From NCBI GenBank assembly GCA_964628385.1, contig CAZVOD010000009.1, positions 31,901 through 95,900 on the forward strand: a stretch of DNA of 64,000 bases, in the 5' to 3' direction. The DNA is from JANQPA01 sp964628385 (GTDB lineage Bacteria; Bacteroidota; Bacteroidia; Chitinophagales; Saprospiraceae). Both the position numbers and the translations under genes were made by a program. This document shows, in pieces, positions 45,579 to 54,471 of the stretch. Numbering within the stretch: position 1 is the stretch's first letter; every line of letters starts with the position of its first letter. The notes under the pieces are model-generated. The model was not told the origin of the DNA and did not search any database. It saw only the letters and a list, made by a program, of their open reading frames with translations.

Positions 45579-45983
45579 TTATTTAACCTGAAAATGAATG
45601 ACTTCGCGCAAACGCTTCAGCCTTTCCTCTGTATACGCTTTAAATTTGGAATGTTGAGTTGATAAATATTTCTTGTAATACTTCTGGGCAATTCGCTTGT
45701 CTTTGTAATACAAATCAGAGGTCCTGGCAATGAAAAACAAATATTCAGGGTCGTTCGTGAAGGCATAAGCTTCCTGGTATTGTTCTAGTGCTGCTTTGTA
45801 TTGGTAATCTTTCTCCAGGATCTTGCCCAAGTCCGCATGATAAATACCCATCTGAAAGGCGCTCATATATTGACGAGCCTCTTTGTAAATAGCCTCAGTA
45901 TCCGCTTTGAGAGAATCTGTTTCTTGTGCCTGCAAACAACCCCCAAAAAACAGGGCCAAAAGTAGAAGGGTAAAGTAACGCAT
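45579..45983 (-). CDS. Small secreted TPR-like protein, first gene of the BlaI/M56 operon
   Basis: The 134-residue product has a signal peptide (LLLLALFFGGCLQAQ), where GGC could also be a lipobox. About two TPR-like helix pairs follow (LEKDYQYKAALEQYQEAYAF and KDKRIAQKYYKKYLST). It lies six bases before the blaI-type gene and so is cotranscribed. Its position suggests an accessory or target of the stress response. No family is recognised beyond TPR resemblance. Confidence 0.65.
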   Translation of the reverse strand: MRYFTLLLLALFFGGCLQAQETDSLKADTEAIYKEARQYMSAFQMGIYHADLGKILEKDYQYKAALEQYQEAYAFTNDPEYLFFIARTSDLYYKDKRIAQKYYKKYLSTQHSKFKAYTEERLKRLREVIHFQVK

Positions 45984-46037
45984 GTTCCTATAATTTTTTT
46001 CAATTTATAAAAAAAGGAAGAGAGATTCAACTAAAAA

Positions 46038-46069
46038 CAAAGTTAATTGACTAAAAAATACGTCAATTA
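46038..46069 (-). promoter_or_regulatory. Promoter with overlapping BlaI operator candidate
   Basis: On the minus strand TTGAC (46062-46066) and TAACTTTG (46038-46045) form a -33/-7 pair for a start near 46030. The inverted repeat TAATTGAC (46044-46051) / GTCAATTA (46062-46069) overlaps both boxes. This is the expected position for repression by the BlaI-type protein encoded just downstream. Confidence 0.5.
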
Positions 46070-46125
46070 GTTAAATCTTGCGTTCAAACAGATGAAGCCA
46101 TCGCTTTTTTTGATGTGCAGGCGGA

Positions 46126-47799
46126 TTAATTTTCTTCGGAAGGTGCAGATTTTGCCGGAGGCATGGCCGATGGATCCAGGGATATATTACTTTCTACCTC
46201 CCAATTGGCGCGCAACTGCTTGACTGTTTCGCGGAGGTAAGGCTCTGGCTGCCGCCCTAAATCATAACTACCGGTATCCCAGCGGCTGTTGCGGTTTTTA
46301 TCGGTTATGACATGTACTTCATATTTTCCGGGCTGCAAGCTCTTTACGGTGATCGACTCTGACTTTTTATCACTTACGACAAACTCCTGGATCAGGTCTT
46401 TTCCATTGAGCAACAGCTGAACGACATACTGCTCAGTAGAATCCAATTCCGAGAGATTAATCAAAATGGCGCCATAATCTTTAGCAGCTCCGCCGAGATA
46501 GGTTTGACTCAGCGTATCGGGATTAGTCAGGCCGTAAATGTCTTCAAAGGCTCCGGGAAGTACTTCCAGCTGATATTCTACGCTAGCTTGCCAGGGATAG
46601 ATAAGAAGGGCTCTTCGACTCAGCGCAGTGTCAATAGATATAGTTGGAAAAATTTGTCGTTTGGTCGTATCAGCATATACCCGAACCAGGGAGTCGGTAA
46701 AGTTAGCTAAGGGGTGCCTGAATATGACTTCTATAGGCTTGGCAGGGTTGATAGTACGACGAGGCCGTTGAGCAGATGCAGGGTCGTATCTTAGCTGAGC
46801 ATTCTCGAGAAATGCTTCGCGGGTCTGCTGGCTAATCCTGACAGTATCATTGATGATCGTATCGTAGCGTACATAAGCTACCGAGGAGGTATCGGCCAGG
46901 CTGTTATACCACAGTTTCAGTGTATCCTTGTCATATTCTCTGATGAAATCCGCTTCGCCATCGTTAGAAGTAATCTGTACACCTGTTTTGGGCACTTCCT
47001 TATTAAGGGATAATTTTAATAAACCATAGCGGTCATTAAAGAAGCTTTCCAGCCTCAAGGGTGGCTCTTCCGTAAACAATCGCAATTGTATGGAAAGAGA
47101 ATCCTGAGGAAGAACCAGGAAAGAATCCAGAAAAGCGATAGCTTCGGAAGCCTGATTAAATTTGAGATCCCGGTTGGCATCTTTTAGCGCAAAAACTTTG
47201 AAGGTATCAGATTTTATATTTTCAACCTTAAAACGCCCCGCCTTATTGGTTTTTCCAAAATAAAAAGGGCGCTCCGTTCTCACTACAGAGTCGGCCAGAT
47301 TATCGTAGAGTGCAAAGATAACGTCCTCTACGGGCTCTCCCGTCAGTGCATCTTCTATACTCCCATTTACCACCAGAGAATCTATGAAGTCACCGGTAGA
47401 AAAAACAAAGCGATTATCCAGTGCCGGATTGCCTTCTGTGAGGTCCTGGATGGCGTCTCCAAAATTTATGGTATAGGTCGCTTCTTCTCTCAACTGTTCC
47501 TCTTCATCAAATTCAAAAATGACAGATTTCTTTTTGATGTTCACTTCCGGCCCGGAAGCTAAGGGGGGAGAGACAACTACCTGATTGAATACATCCTTCA
47601 AAACCACCCATTCATTGAATGTCAGTATGATTTCTTGCTTTTCAAAATTAGTTTGAAAATTGGGCGTAGACTCTTCCTTGATGACTATCGGCGGAACTTC
47701 ATCTCTGGGGCCTCCGGTGGGAGCTATTGGATTAGCGCATTGACTTAGAAATGCTAACAAAAAGATAATGGAAAATATATGGTACGAACTTCTGATCAT
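46126..47799 (-). CDS. Ig-like (Big_5/SbsA-type) domain lipoprotein
   Basis: The product is about 557 residues from ATG 47799; the longer frame starts at GTG. A lipoprotein signal (IIFLLAFLSQC) is followed by the Bacteroidota hallmark ANPIAPTGGPRDEVPPIV. An Ig-like domain follows (about 35-140, IILTFNEWVVLKDVFNQVVV, ATYTINFGDAIQDLTEGN), then a Gly-rich carboxypeptidase-regulatory-like domain (GSIEDALTGEPVEDVIFALYD) and further beta-rich modules. Such lipoproteins are widespread and uncharacterised, probably in the outer membrane facing the periplasm or surface. It has no obvious operon partner. Confidence 0.85.
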   Translation of the reverse strand: MIRSSYHIFSIIFLLAFLSQCANPIAPTGGPRDEVPPIVIKEESTPNFQTNFEKQEIILTFNEWVVLKDVFNQVVVSPPLASGPEVNIKKKSVIFEFDEEEQLREEATYTINFGDAIQDLTEGNPALDNRFVFSTGDFIDSLVVNGSIEDALTGEPVEDVIFALYDNLADSVVRTERPFYFGKTNKAGRFKVENIKSDTFKVFALKDANRDLKFNQASEAIAFLDSFLVLPQDSLSIQLRLFTEEPPLRLESFFNDRYGLLKLSLNKEVPKTGVQITSNDGEADFIREYDKDTLKLWYNSLADTSSVAYVRYDTIINDTVRISQQTREAFLENAQLRYDPASAQRPRRTINPAKPIEVIFRHPLANFTDSLVRVYADTTKRQIFPTISIDTALSRRALLIYPWQASVEYQLEVLPGAFEDIYGLTNPDTLSQTYLGGAAKDYGAILINLSELDSTEQYVVQLLLNGKDLIQEFVVSDKKSESITVKSLQPGKYEVHVITDKNRNSRWDTGSYDLGRQPEPYLRETVKQLRANWEVESNISLDPSAMPPAKSAPSEEN

Positions 47800-47871
47800 T
47801 CTATGAATTATTAATTGCACTGATAATCCTGATATCCTATTGGCCTGTAAAGATAAACGTTCCTGTCTAAT

Positions 47872-48795
47872 TCACCTTTCCAGAAAACGCTTATCATTCA
47901 TTGGGTGATATTGAAAAACGGTTTCTTTAAGGTAGTGTGTATCCAAATGCGTATAAATTTCTGTAGTGAGAATGGATTCATGACCTAACATATCCTGCAC
48001 TGCTCTCAGGTCAGCTCCACCTTCTATGAGATGAGTAGCAAAAGAGTGGCGAAATGTATGAGGGCTGACATTTTTGCTGATTCCTACCTGCTTTGACAAT
48101 GCTTTGATGATATTGAAAACCATCACCCGACTCAGGCCTGTGCCTCTGCGATTTAGAAAAATAATATTTTCCGCCTCCGGCGAGATATTTAACTGAGGCC
48201 TTCTAACGCCTTCAATATATAAATTGATATGCTTTACAGCGGTATCTCCCATGGGCACTAAGCGCTCTTTCTTTCCTTTTCCCAAAACCTTTATAAAATT
48301 TGATTCGGGAAAATAATCAGACAAGCGCAGTTGTATCAACTCGCTTACCCGTAGGCCACAGGCGTAAAGGGTTTCCAGCATAGCCCGGTTTCTGACTCCG
48401 TGAGGGGTCGAAAGGTCTATCGCTCTTAACATTTTGGCGATCTCTTCGCTAGATAATACTTCAGGAATCTTTCGTGACAACTTTGGCCCTTCCAATAACT
48501 CAGTCGGATCTTTGTCAATTAAATTTTCCATTTTTAAATATCCAAAAAAAGTTTTCAGGGCCGATAACAAGCGCGCCTGGGAGCGTGTACTAAGCCCCAA
48601 TTCATTGAGGTACTGCAAGAATAACCGCAGCTTTGAAAGGTCTACTTCCTTCAAAGAAAGCTTTCCACCTTCTAAAGACAGGAACTCTTCCAGCTTGCTT
48701 ATATCTCTTAAATAGGCTAAAATCGTGTGTTCGGAGTGCGACTTTTCTAATAATAAAAAAGATTTAAAACCATTTATGTAAACTTTCCAGCTCAT
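47872..48795 (-). CDS. xerD: Tyrosine recombinase XerD
   Basis: The product is 307 residues from ATG 48795. The open frame extends 100 codons further but that part overlaps the divergent sigma gene and is not recombinase-like. An N-terminal SAM-like core-binding domain (residues 1-90) precedes a catalytic domain with R in YACGLRVSEL, K in GKGKKERLVP, HxxR in SPHTFRHSFATH, H/W position in LGHESI and nucleophile Tyr in TEIYTHL. It probably resolves chromosome dimers at dif with XerC. All catalytic residues are present. It could also act on mobile DNA, but no element is adjacent. Confidence 0.93.
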   Translation of the reverse strand: MSWKVYINGFKSFLLLEKSHSEHTILAYLRDISKLEEFLSLEGGKLSLKEVDLSKLRLFLQYLNELGLSTRSQARLLSALKTFFGYLKMENLIDKDPTELLEGPKLSRKIPEVLSSEEIAKMLRAIDLSTPHGVRNRAMLETLYACGLRVSELIQLRLSDYFPESNFIKVLGKGKKERLVPMGDTAVKHINLYIEGVRRPQLNISPEAENIIFLNRRGTGLSRVMVFNIIKALSKQVGISKNVSPHTFRHSFATHLIEGGADLRAVQDMLGHESILTTEIYTHLDTHYLKETVFQYHPMNDKRFLER

Positions 48796-48886
48796 AAAGT
48801 ATTTATAAGATTGTAAAGATATTTTTTGCGATAGTAAAGCTATCAACTTTGATGAAAATCTCGTAATATTGCAAAAAACCACGCTT

Positions 48887-49390
48887 ATGTCACAAATTGA
48901 ATTCACGCAAAAATACATCAGCTTACAGACAATGTTACTGAACTTTGCCAAGCAGCTCACGCAAAACGAAGAAGATGCCAGGGATTTACTCCAAGAAACA
49001 GCTTTAAAGGCTTTTAAATATCGCCAAAAATATAGAAACGATACCAACTTGAGTGCCTGGTTAATGACAATCATGCGCAATACCTTCATAAACAACTATC
49101 GCAAACAAAAACGTCGTCAAGTCCTGAATGATCGTACAGCAAACAATCATTTGTTGAATTCAGGCGAAGCAACTGTGCGCAATAAAGGAGAGGAAAATGC
49201 TACTCTCTCAGAACTCGAAGTCGTAATGGAGCAGGTCCCTGCTTGGGCTAAGGTTCCGCTGCTGATGCATATTCAGGGCTATCAATATGACGAGATAGCC
49301 GAGGAGCTGGACATTCCCCTGGGCACAGTAAAAAGTCGAATCTATTACGCCAGAAAGCAAATCAAAGCCCAGCATCCACACGAGGCTTAG
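48887..49390 (+). CDS. RNA polymerase ECF sigma factor
   Basis: The product is about 167 residues from ATG 48887; an in-frame TTG six codons earlier is less likely. Region 2 has EEDARDLLQETALKAFKYR and NLSAWLMTIMRNTFINNYRK. Region 4 has QGYQYDEIAEELDIPLGTVKSRIYYARK. It diverges from xerD with a 91-bp gap. No anti-sigma gene follows; instead the ABC exporter gene begins about 156 bp later. Either the anti-sigma factor lies elsewhere or it is one of the orphan ECF factors common in Bacteroidota. Confidence 0.92.
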   Translation: MSQIEFTQKYISLQTMLLNFAKQLTQNEEDARDLLQETALKAFKYRQKYRNDTNLSAWLMTIMRNTFINNYRKQKRRQVLNDRTANNHLLNSGEATVRNKGEENATLSELEVVMEQVPAWAKVPLLMHIQGYQYDEIAEELDIPLGTVKSRIYYARKQIKAQHPHEA

Positions 49391-49546
49391 AAGGCTGGCT
49401 TTCAGTCTTTTCAAGCTAAACCCCTATTATATATTTGAATTGTATTTCTAAAAAGTGTTACAATACTGAAAAGCCAACATTTTTTCATTTTAACTGTATT
49501 ATGACAGTAGTTATCAACTACTGTTCACATCATAAAATTGTTCTTT

Positions 49547-51340
49547 ATGGGAAACCAAGTTTTAAGAGCACCGATTAAGCGATTTTTCAATCTGCTTAAG
49601 CTGGACAAAAAAGCTATATCCTACATTTATGTATATGCAATTTTGGTTGGATTAATAGCACTTAGTTTGCCATTGGGTGTTCAGGCCATCATTGGTCTTA
49701 TAGCCGGAGGAAAAATGTCTGCCTCTTTGATTATTCTAGTCGCGATCGTGACTGTGGGAAATATGTTGTCAGGCATATTAAGAATCATGCAGATAAGCAT
49801 TACGGAGAATATTCAGCGGAAAATATTTGCCAGATCAGCTCTCGATTTTACATTTAGAATTCCAAAGCTGAACATGGAGAACCTCTCCACAAATTATCCC
49901 CCTGAATTAATGAACCGTTTTTTTGATACAATGACTATACAAAAGGGAATTCCCAAAATACTGCTAGATGTAACCACAGCCGTACTCCAAATTACTTTTG
50001 GGTTGGTGTTGATTACGTTTTATCACTCTTTCTTTGCCTTTTTTGGGTTAACCCTTTTAGCGTTGTTGATTGCTATATTTTGGTTTACCTCAGCTGCTGG
50101 TTTGAAAACTAGTTTGGAAGAGTCGAAGTACAAGTTTCAAGTCGCACACTGGCTAGAAGATATGGCCAGAACGATCGACGCTTTTAAGTTTTTTGGTAAA
50201 GCTCCAATTTCTTTACGAAAGACGGATAAGTTGGTATGTTCTTACCTGACCAGTCGCCAAAAGCACTTTAGGGTATTGTTAACCCAATATGGTTACCTAA
50301 TTGCCTTAAAGACGATACTTACAGGTAGCTTATTGCTGTTGGGTAGTTACTTGGTTATACAGAATCAAATCAATATTGGACAATTTGTAGCCGCAGAGAT
50401 TGTCATTATACAGATTATCAATTCTGTTGATAAATTGATTATGGAAATGGAAAATATTTATGACGTACTAACAGCATTGGAGAAAATCGGTTTTGTGGTG
50501 GACTTACCACTCGAATCCGATAGAGGCCTTGATTTTAAAGAGGTGGATTCGGGGAGCGGAATCGCGGTTGCAGTTGGTGGGTTAAAGTACAAATTCGCTG
50601 ACGCCGAGAAAAATACAATTAATGGGATAGAATTTGAAGTGAAACCTGGAAACCGACTCAATGTAGCGGGTTATAACGGTTCTGGAAAATCCACACTGCT
50701 ACAGCTTCTCGTTGGACAGTTTCCAAACTTCACTGGCAATATTAGTTATAATGGATTTCCGCTCAGAAACCTGGACCCCATTCAATTGAGAGAACACATT
50801 GGTTATCTCAACCAGGGTAACTGGATTTTTGAAGGATCCGTAATGGATAATATTACGCTTGGTAGAGATAAAATTGAACTGAACGATGTGATTTGGGCTG
50901 CTAGCCAAGTCAACCTGATGGATTACATACAAAACCTTCCGTACGGTTTTGATACCGCGCTAATATCAGAGGGCAGAAATATCCCCGGGCATATTCGTGC
51001 CAAGATCAAGTTAGCCAGAGCCATAGTTAGTCGCCCTAAATTGTTGATCATTGAATCTGATTTTCAAGATCTGGAAAGAGATGAGTACGAAGATATTATC
51101 CGCTTTTTGATGTCAAAAAGTAATGACTGGACACTCATATTCAGCGGTAATGATCCATTTGTAGCATCCCATAGTGATGAAGTGATTATTTTGGAAAGCG
51201 GAAAAATTATTGAAAGAGGTAGCTTCTCAGACATGTTTAAAAGCGAGCATTTTGATCCAATATTTATCTCCGGAAGGGGAGCATTTTCGGATTCTGGTTC
51301 GATGGCTTTTGAAGAAGAAGGAAGAAGTACCAAAGGTTAA
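49547..51340 (+). CDS. ABC exporter (membrane + nucleotide-binding domain) with degenerate ATPase motifs
   Basis: The product is about 597 residues from ATG 49547; a TTG three codons earlier is less likely. Six membrane helices span about 25-300. The nucleotide-binding domain has an intact Walker A GYNGSGKST (about 375-383) and Q-loop-like YLNQGN. The signature is degenerate (GRNIPGHIRAKIKLARA instead of LSGGQ). Walker B reads LLIIESDF, so the expected Asp-Glu becomes Glu-Ser. The H-loop histidine is replaced in IFSGND. No peptidase C39 domain is present. HlyD and TolC genes follow, so it is the inner-membrane part of a type I secretion-like system. Weak or altered ATP turnover is inferred. 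Confidence 0.85.
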   Translation: MGNQVLRAPIKRFFNLLKLDKKAISYIYVYAILVGLIALSLPLGVQAIIGLIAGGKMSASLIILVAIVTVGNMLSGILRIMQISITENIQRKIFARSALDFTFRIPKLNMENLSTNYPPELMNRFFDTMTIQKGIPKILLDVTTAVLQITFGLVLITFYHSFFAFFGLTLLALLIAIFWFTSAAGLKTSLEESKYKFQVAHWLEDMARTIDAFKFFGKAPISLRKTDKLVCSYLTSRQKHFRVLLTQYGYLIALKTILTGSLLLLGSYLVIQNQINIGQFVAAEIVIIQIINSVDKLIMEMENIYDVLTALEKIGFVVDLPLESDRGLDFKEVDSGSGIAVAVGGLKYKFADAEKNTINGIEFEVKPGNRLNVAGYNGSGKSTLLQLLVGQFPNFTGNISYNGFPLRNLDPIQLREHIGYLNQGNWIFEGSVMDNITLGRDKIELNDVIWAASQVNLMDYIQNLPYGFDTALISEGRNIPGHIRAKIKLARAIVSRPKLLIIESDFQDLERDEYEDIIRFLMSKSNDWTLIFSGNDPFVASHSDEVIILESGKIIERGSFSDMFKSEHFDPIFISGRGAFSDSGSMAFEEEGRSTKG

Positions 51341-51343
51341 ACC

Positions 51344-51536
51344 TTTACGAGCGTGTTTGGATTTTACCCTTTGGCCTGCAAATACATTTAGAATACTGCT
51401 TCCCGCTTTCAGCGGGACAAGATATTTCAGCTTTTTTTCGCTCCATAGCCCTGCTATGAAACTCAAAAACAGCTTCATTTTCATCATCCTAAATGCATTT
51501 TTGGCATCAAAAGCAAATTTCAAACGCGCTCTAAGT
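51344..51536. repeat. About 190-bp MITE-like element with imperfect terminal inverted repeats
   Basis: The left end from 51349 (GAGCGTGTTTG ... AAATACATTTAGAA) matches the reverse complement of the right end up to 51531 (GAGCGCGTTTG ... AAATGCATTTAGGA). About two thirds of 45 bases agree. The centre holds a perfect CCCGCT/AGCGGG hairpin near 51401-51415. It fills the whole spacer between the exporter and HlyD genes, starting a few bases after the exporter stop. It may be a small non-autonomous mobile element or a structured processing site. Confidence 0.5.
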
Positions 51537-51552
51537 AAAATCACAAAAAATC

Positions 51553-52926
51553 ATGCTAAACATATCATTAAATTCAACAACGAGAAATAAGATACCTTCG
51601 GATGACTTTGCCAGTCTGCAGGCCAATCATTTAAATAAGAGCCACCGTATTATGGTGCGCTGGATTATTGGTATTATGGTTGTGACTTTCTGTTTCCTGT
51701 TTCTACCATGGACACAGAACATTCAATCAAAGGGGAAGCTGACGACACTATACCCGCAGCAACGTCCCCAAACTATACAGTCTAACATTGACGGCCGCAT
51801 AGAAGAGTGGTATGTGTATGAAGGTCAGTCCGTACGAAAGGGGGATATGATTGCTCATATTTCAGAAATAAAAACCGAATATAGTGATCCGGACTTAGTA
51901 AATCGTACGCGGGATCAGATAGAGGCCAAAGAGCTATCAGCTAATGCCTACCGTGGTAAGGCGTTGGCACTTGATGAGCAAATAGCAGCTCTGATACAGG
52001 AGAGGGATAATAAAATCCAACAGCTTAGAAATAAAATTAAACAAACACGCCTGAAAATTATTTCGGATAGTATCAATATAGAACAGGCAAAAGTGGATAT
52101 CGCGATTGCCGAAAGGCAGCTAAACCGTACCATAGAATTAGAGAAAAGAGGGATCAAATCTTTGGCGGATGTGGAAGATAAGCGAACCAAGTACCAATCA
52201 ACTATTACCAAAATAACAGAAGCGGAAAACAAGCTGAATATTAGTAAAAATGAGTTGGACATTAATAAAACACAGCTCAGTGCTACTTTTGCCGAGTACA
52301 ATCAAAAGATTGCCAAAGTAAGATCAGATAGATTCAGTGCTGTATCGGCTCAGTCAGAAACAGTAGCTACTGTTAGAAAGCTGGAGGTTGATGCTTCCAA
52401 TTATGAGCTGCGAAGGAGCTTTCACAACATCAAAGCTTCTCAGGACGGTTATATCATAAAAACGCTGAAGGCAGGTATTGGAGAAACAGTGAAATCGGGT
52501 ACAGAAATCGCTACGATCATTCCACTGGATTACAAATTGGCAGTAGAGCTTTTTGTTCAGCCAATGGACCTGCCACTTATTCGTAAGGGGCAAGAAGTAC
52601 GTTTTATCTTTGATGGCTGGCCAGCTTTCATCTTTTCGGGATGGCCTTCCCAATCTTTTGGTACGTACAGCGGCAAGATATTTGCTGTTGACCGTGTAAT
52701 TAGCCTTAACGGTAAATATCGGATTATAGTGGAGGCGGATGAATCGGAAAAGCCGTGGCCAAAAGAGCTACAATTGGGTAGTGGTGCACAGGGTATTGCG
52801 TTATTGAATAATGTTCCTTTATGGTACGAATTGTGGCGCCAGCTCAATGGTTTCCCACCGGATTTCTATGCAGAGGATCAAACGGAGTCACCTAAGTTAA
52901 AGGCGCCAATAAAGTCTGTAAAATAA
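51553..52926 (+). CDS. HlyD-family membrane fusion protein
   Basis: The 457-residue product has a cytoplasmic N-terminus and one transmembrane helix (about 36-56, WIIGIMVVTFCFLFLPW). A biotinyl-lipoyl half follows (QSNIDGRIEEWYVYEGQSVRKGDMIAHI), then a long coiled coil (about 115-280). The second lipoyl half (IKASQDGYIIKTLKAGIGETVKSG) and a beta-barrel domain complete it. It would bridge the upstream ABC exporter and the downstream TolC protein across the periplasm. The start at 51553 lies just after the inverted-repeat element. Architecture and order make the assignment firm; the cargo is unknown. Confidence 0.92.
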   Translation: MLNISLNSTTRNKIPSDDFASLQANHLNKSHRIMVRWIIGIMVVTFCFLFLPWTQNIQSKGKLTTLYPQQRPQTIQSNIDGRIEEWYVYEGQSVRKGDMIAHISEIKTEYSDPDLVNRTRDQIEAKELSANAYRGKALALDEQIAALIQERDNKIQQLRNKIKQTRLKIISDSINIEQAKVDIAIAERQLNRTIELEKRGIKSLADVEDKRTKYQSTITKITEAENKLNISKNELDINKTQLSATFAEYNQKIAKVRSDRFSAVSAQSETVATVRKLEVDASNYELRRSFHNIKASQDGYIIKTLKAGIGETVKSGTEIATIIPLDYKLAVELFVQPMDLPLIRKGQEVRFIFDGWPAFIFSGWPSQSFGTYSGKIFAVDRVISLNGKYRIIVEADESEKPWPKELQLGSGAQGIALLNNVPLWYELWRQLNGFPPDFYAEDQTESPKLKAPIKSVK

Positions 52927-52937
52927 AAATACTTCCG

Positions 52938-52992
52938 GCAATCAGCTCAGAAGAATTGAGTATTACAGGTTGATGCGAACCGGGCTGATTGC
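52938..52992 (+). other. Inverted repeat between HlyD and TolC genes
   Basis: GCAATCAGC (52938-52946) pairs with GCTGATTGC (52984-52992) around a 37-base loop. There is no T-tract, so it may attenuate or stabilise the polycistronic message rather than end it. It also argues for a TolC start downstream at 53006 or 53027. Confidence 0.45.
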
Positions 52993-53005
52993 TGCGGGTT
53001 ATTTT

Positions 53006-54466
53006 ATGCTAAAAAAAATAAAACTTATGACCCGACTAACAATCCTGGTATTAACTGTATTTTTGAGTGTTAATCTAACGGCTCAGAGTCAGCGGGATAG
53101 TTTGCCAGTACTGACTTTGAATGCGATTCAGGAGTGGATTAAGCAAAACCACCCCTTAACTCAGGTAGCACGATTAAATCAGGAAGGAGCGACAGCTGGA
53201 TTACTCTCTGCACGAGGTGCTTTCGATCCAAAATTATTTGCTGATTGGCAGCAAAAATACTTTGACAAGAAGGATTACTTCGCTGTTGGCGAGGGTGGAT
53301 TGAAGCTCCCTACCAGTTTTTTGGGAGCAGAATTTAAGGCTACTTACAATACAGCCAGAGGTGTTTTCCTTAATCCTATGCTAAATATACCTCAAAGAGG
53401 CCAGTTGAACCTCGGAATTAAGCTGCCTTTACTGCAAGGGATGAGGATAGACAGGAACAGATCAGAATTACGGGTAGCCCAGTTGGATATTCCACGCAAC
53501 GAGGCAATGTTCAGAGCCGATGTAGCAACTTTACTATTGGATGCTACGGGCTTATACTGGCAGTGGTGGTCTGCTTACTATCAGCTTAGACAGGTTGATT
53601 ATGCCATTACCCTAACCAGTGATCGTCTGGAAAATATCATTGATGGCTATGAGGCGGGTGACAGGCCTGCTGTAGATACATTGGAAACATTCATCCAGTT
53701 ACAAAACAGGCAGCAACAACGCAATGACGCTTTAATTGATTTTCAAAATGCCAGTTGGAATTTAGCCAACTTTTTTGGTGACGCTGAACGCTTGTCAACC
53801 ATCTTGGCTAATCAGTATCGTCCAAGCGACGACCTGGATAGTGGCAGCTTGCCGAACCCCGGGTTGTTGGACGATTTACTGGATCAGGCGGCACAGCGAA
53901 ACCCGGAATTGATAGAGCTAGATTTCAAGCGGCAGCAGCAGGAAGTAGAACAACGACTGGCCAAAGAACAATTGCTTCCAAAGCTGGATGTAGAATACAA
54001 CTTTTTAGGTGATGGATTTGACCTCAATAATCGACCTCAGAGTAATAATGGGGAGGCTGGCCTAGATCAGCTTTTGACTCAAAATTTTAAATGGGGATTA
54101 CAATTTGAAATGCCTTTGTTCTTTAGAAAGCAAAGAGGTAAATTGGAACAAAAGGCCATAAAAGTTTCTCAAACAGAACTCAAAAGAAAACAAAAAGCGC
54201 TGAATATCTCCAACAAAATACAAAACTACTACCTGGAGCTACAGAATATGCAAGGTCAGGTAGAATTGTTGGAAAGAACTGTAGAAAACTATTCCACGCT
54301 TTTGGAAATGGAACAAGTAAAATTTGAAATAGGGGAAAGCTCTGTTTTCCTCCTCAACAGCCGGGAGCTTAAATTGATTGACTCCAGAATCAAGCTAGTG
54401 AGTGTAAAAGCAAAATATTTAAAAACATTCTGGAAATTGCAAGAGGCTCTTGGTGCTTTAATCTAG
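53006..54466 (+). CDS. TolC-family outer-membrane efflux protein
   Basis: The product is about 486 residues from ATG 53006; ATG 53027 and the frame from 52970 are alternatives. A signal peptide ends near LTAQ. The mature part shows the TolC repeat pattern (LTLNAIQEWIKQNHPL and the paired LLDDLLDQAAQRNPELIELDFKRQQQE), long heptad helices and barrel strands (LNLGIKLPLLQGMRIDRNR; FKWGLQFEMPLFFRKQRGKLE). It forms the outer-membrane channel for the exporter/HlyD pair encoded just upstream. It ends five bases from the convergent histidine kinase gene. Confidence 0.9.
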   Translation: MLKKIKLMTRLTILVLTVFLSVNLTAQSQRDSLPVLTLNAIQEWIKQNHPLTQVARLNQEGATAGLLSARGAFDPKLFADWQQKYFDKKDYFAVGEGGLKLPTSFLGAEFKATYNTARGVFLNPMLNIPQRGQLNLGIKLPLLQGMRIDRNRSELRVAQLDIPRNEAMFRADVATLLLDATGLYWQWWSAYYQLRQVDYAITLTSDRLENIIDGYEAGDRPAVDTLETFIQLQNRQQQRNDALIDFQNASWNLANFFGDAERLSTILANQYRPSDDLDSGSLPNPGLLDDLLDQAAQRNPELIELDFKRQQQEVEQRLAKEQLLPKLDVEYNFLGDGFDLNNRPQSNNGEAGLDQLLTQNFKWGLQFEMPLFFRKQRGKLEQKAIKVSQTELKRKQKALNISNKIQNYYLELQNMQGQVELLERTVENYSTLLEMEQVKFEIGESSVFLLNSRELKLIDSRIKLVSVKAKYLKTFWKLQEALGALI

Positions 54467-54471
54467 TGATA

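Noticed and set aside
47872..49095. 407-residue version of the recombinase
   Set aside because: The extra 100 residues overlap the divergent sigma gene, are Ser/Cys/Phe-rich and unlike any recombinase; ATG 48795 gives the family length.
51227..51544. 105-residue minus-strand frame over the exporter/HlyD spacer
   Set aside because: It runs through both inverted-repeat ends and into the exporter gene; the DNA pattern is better explained as an inverted-repeat element.
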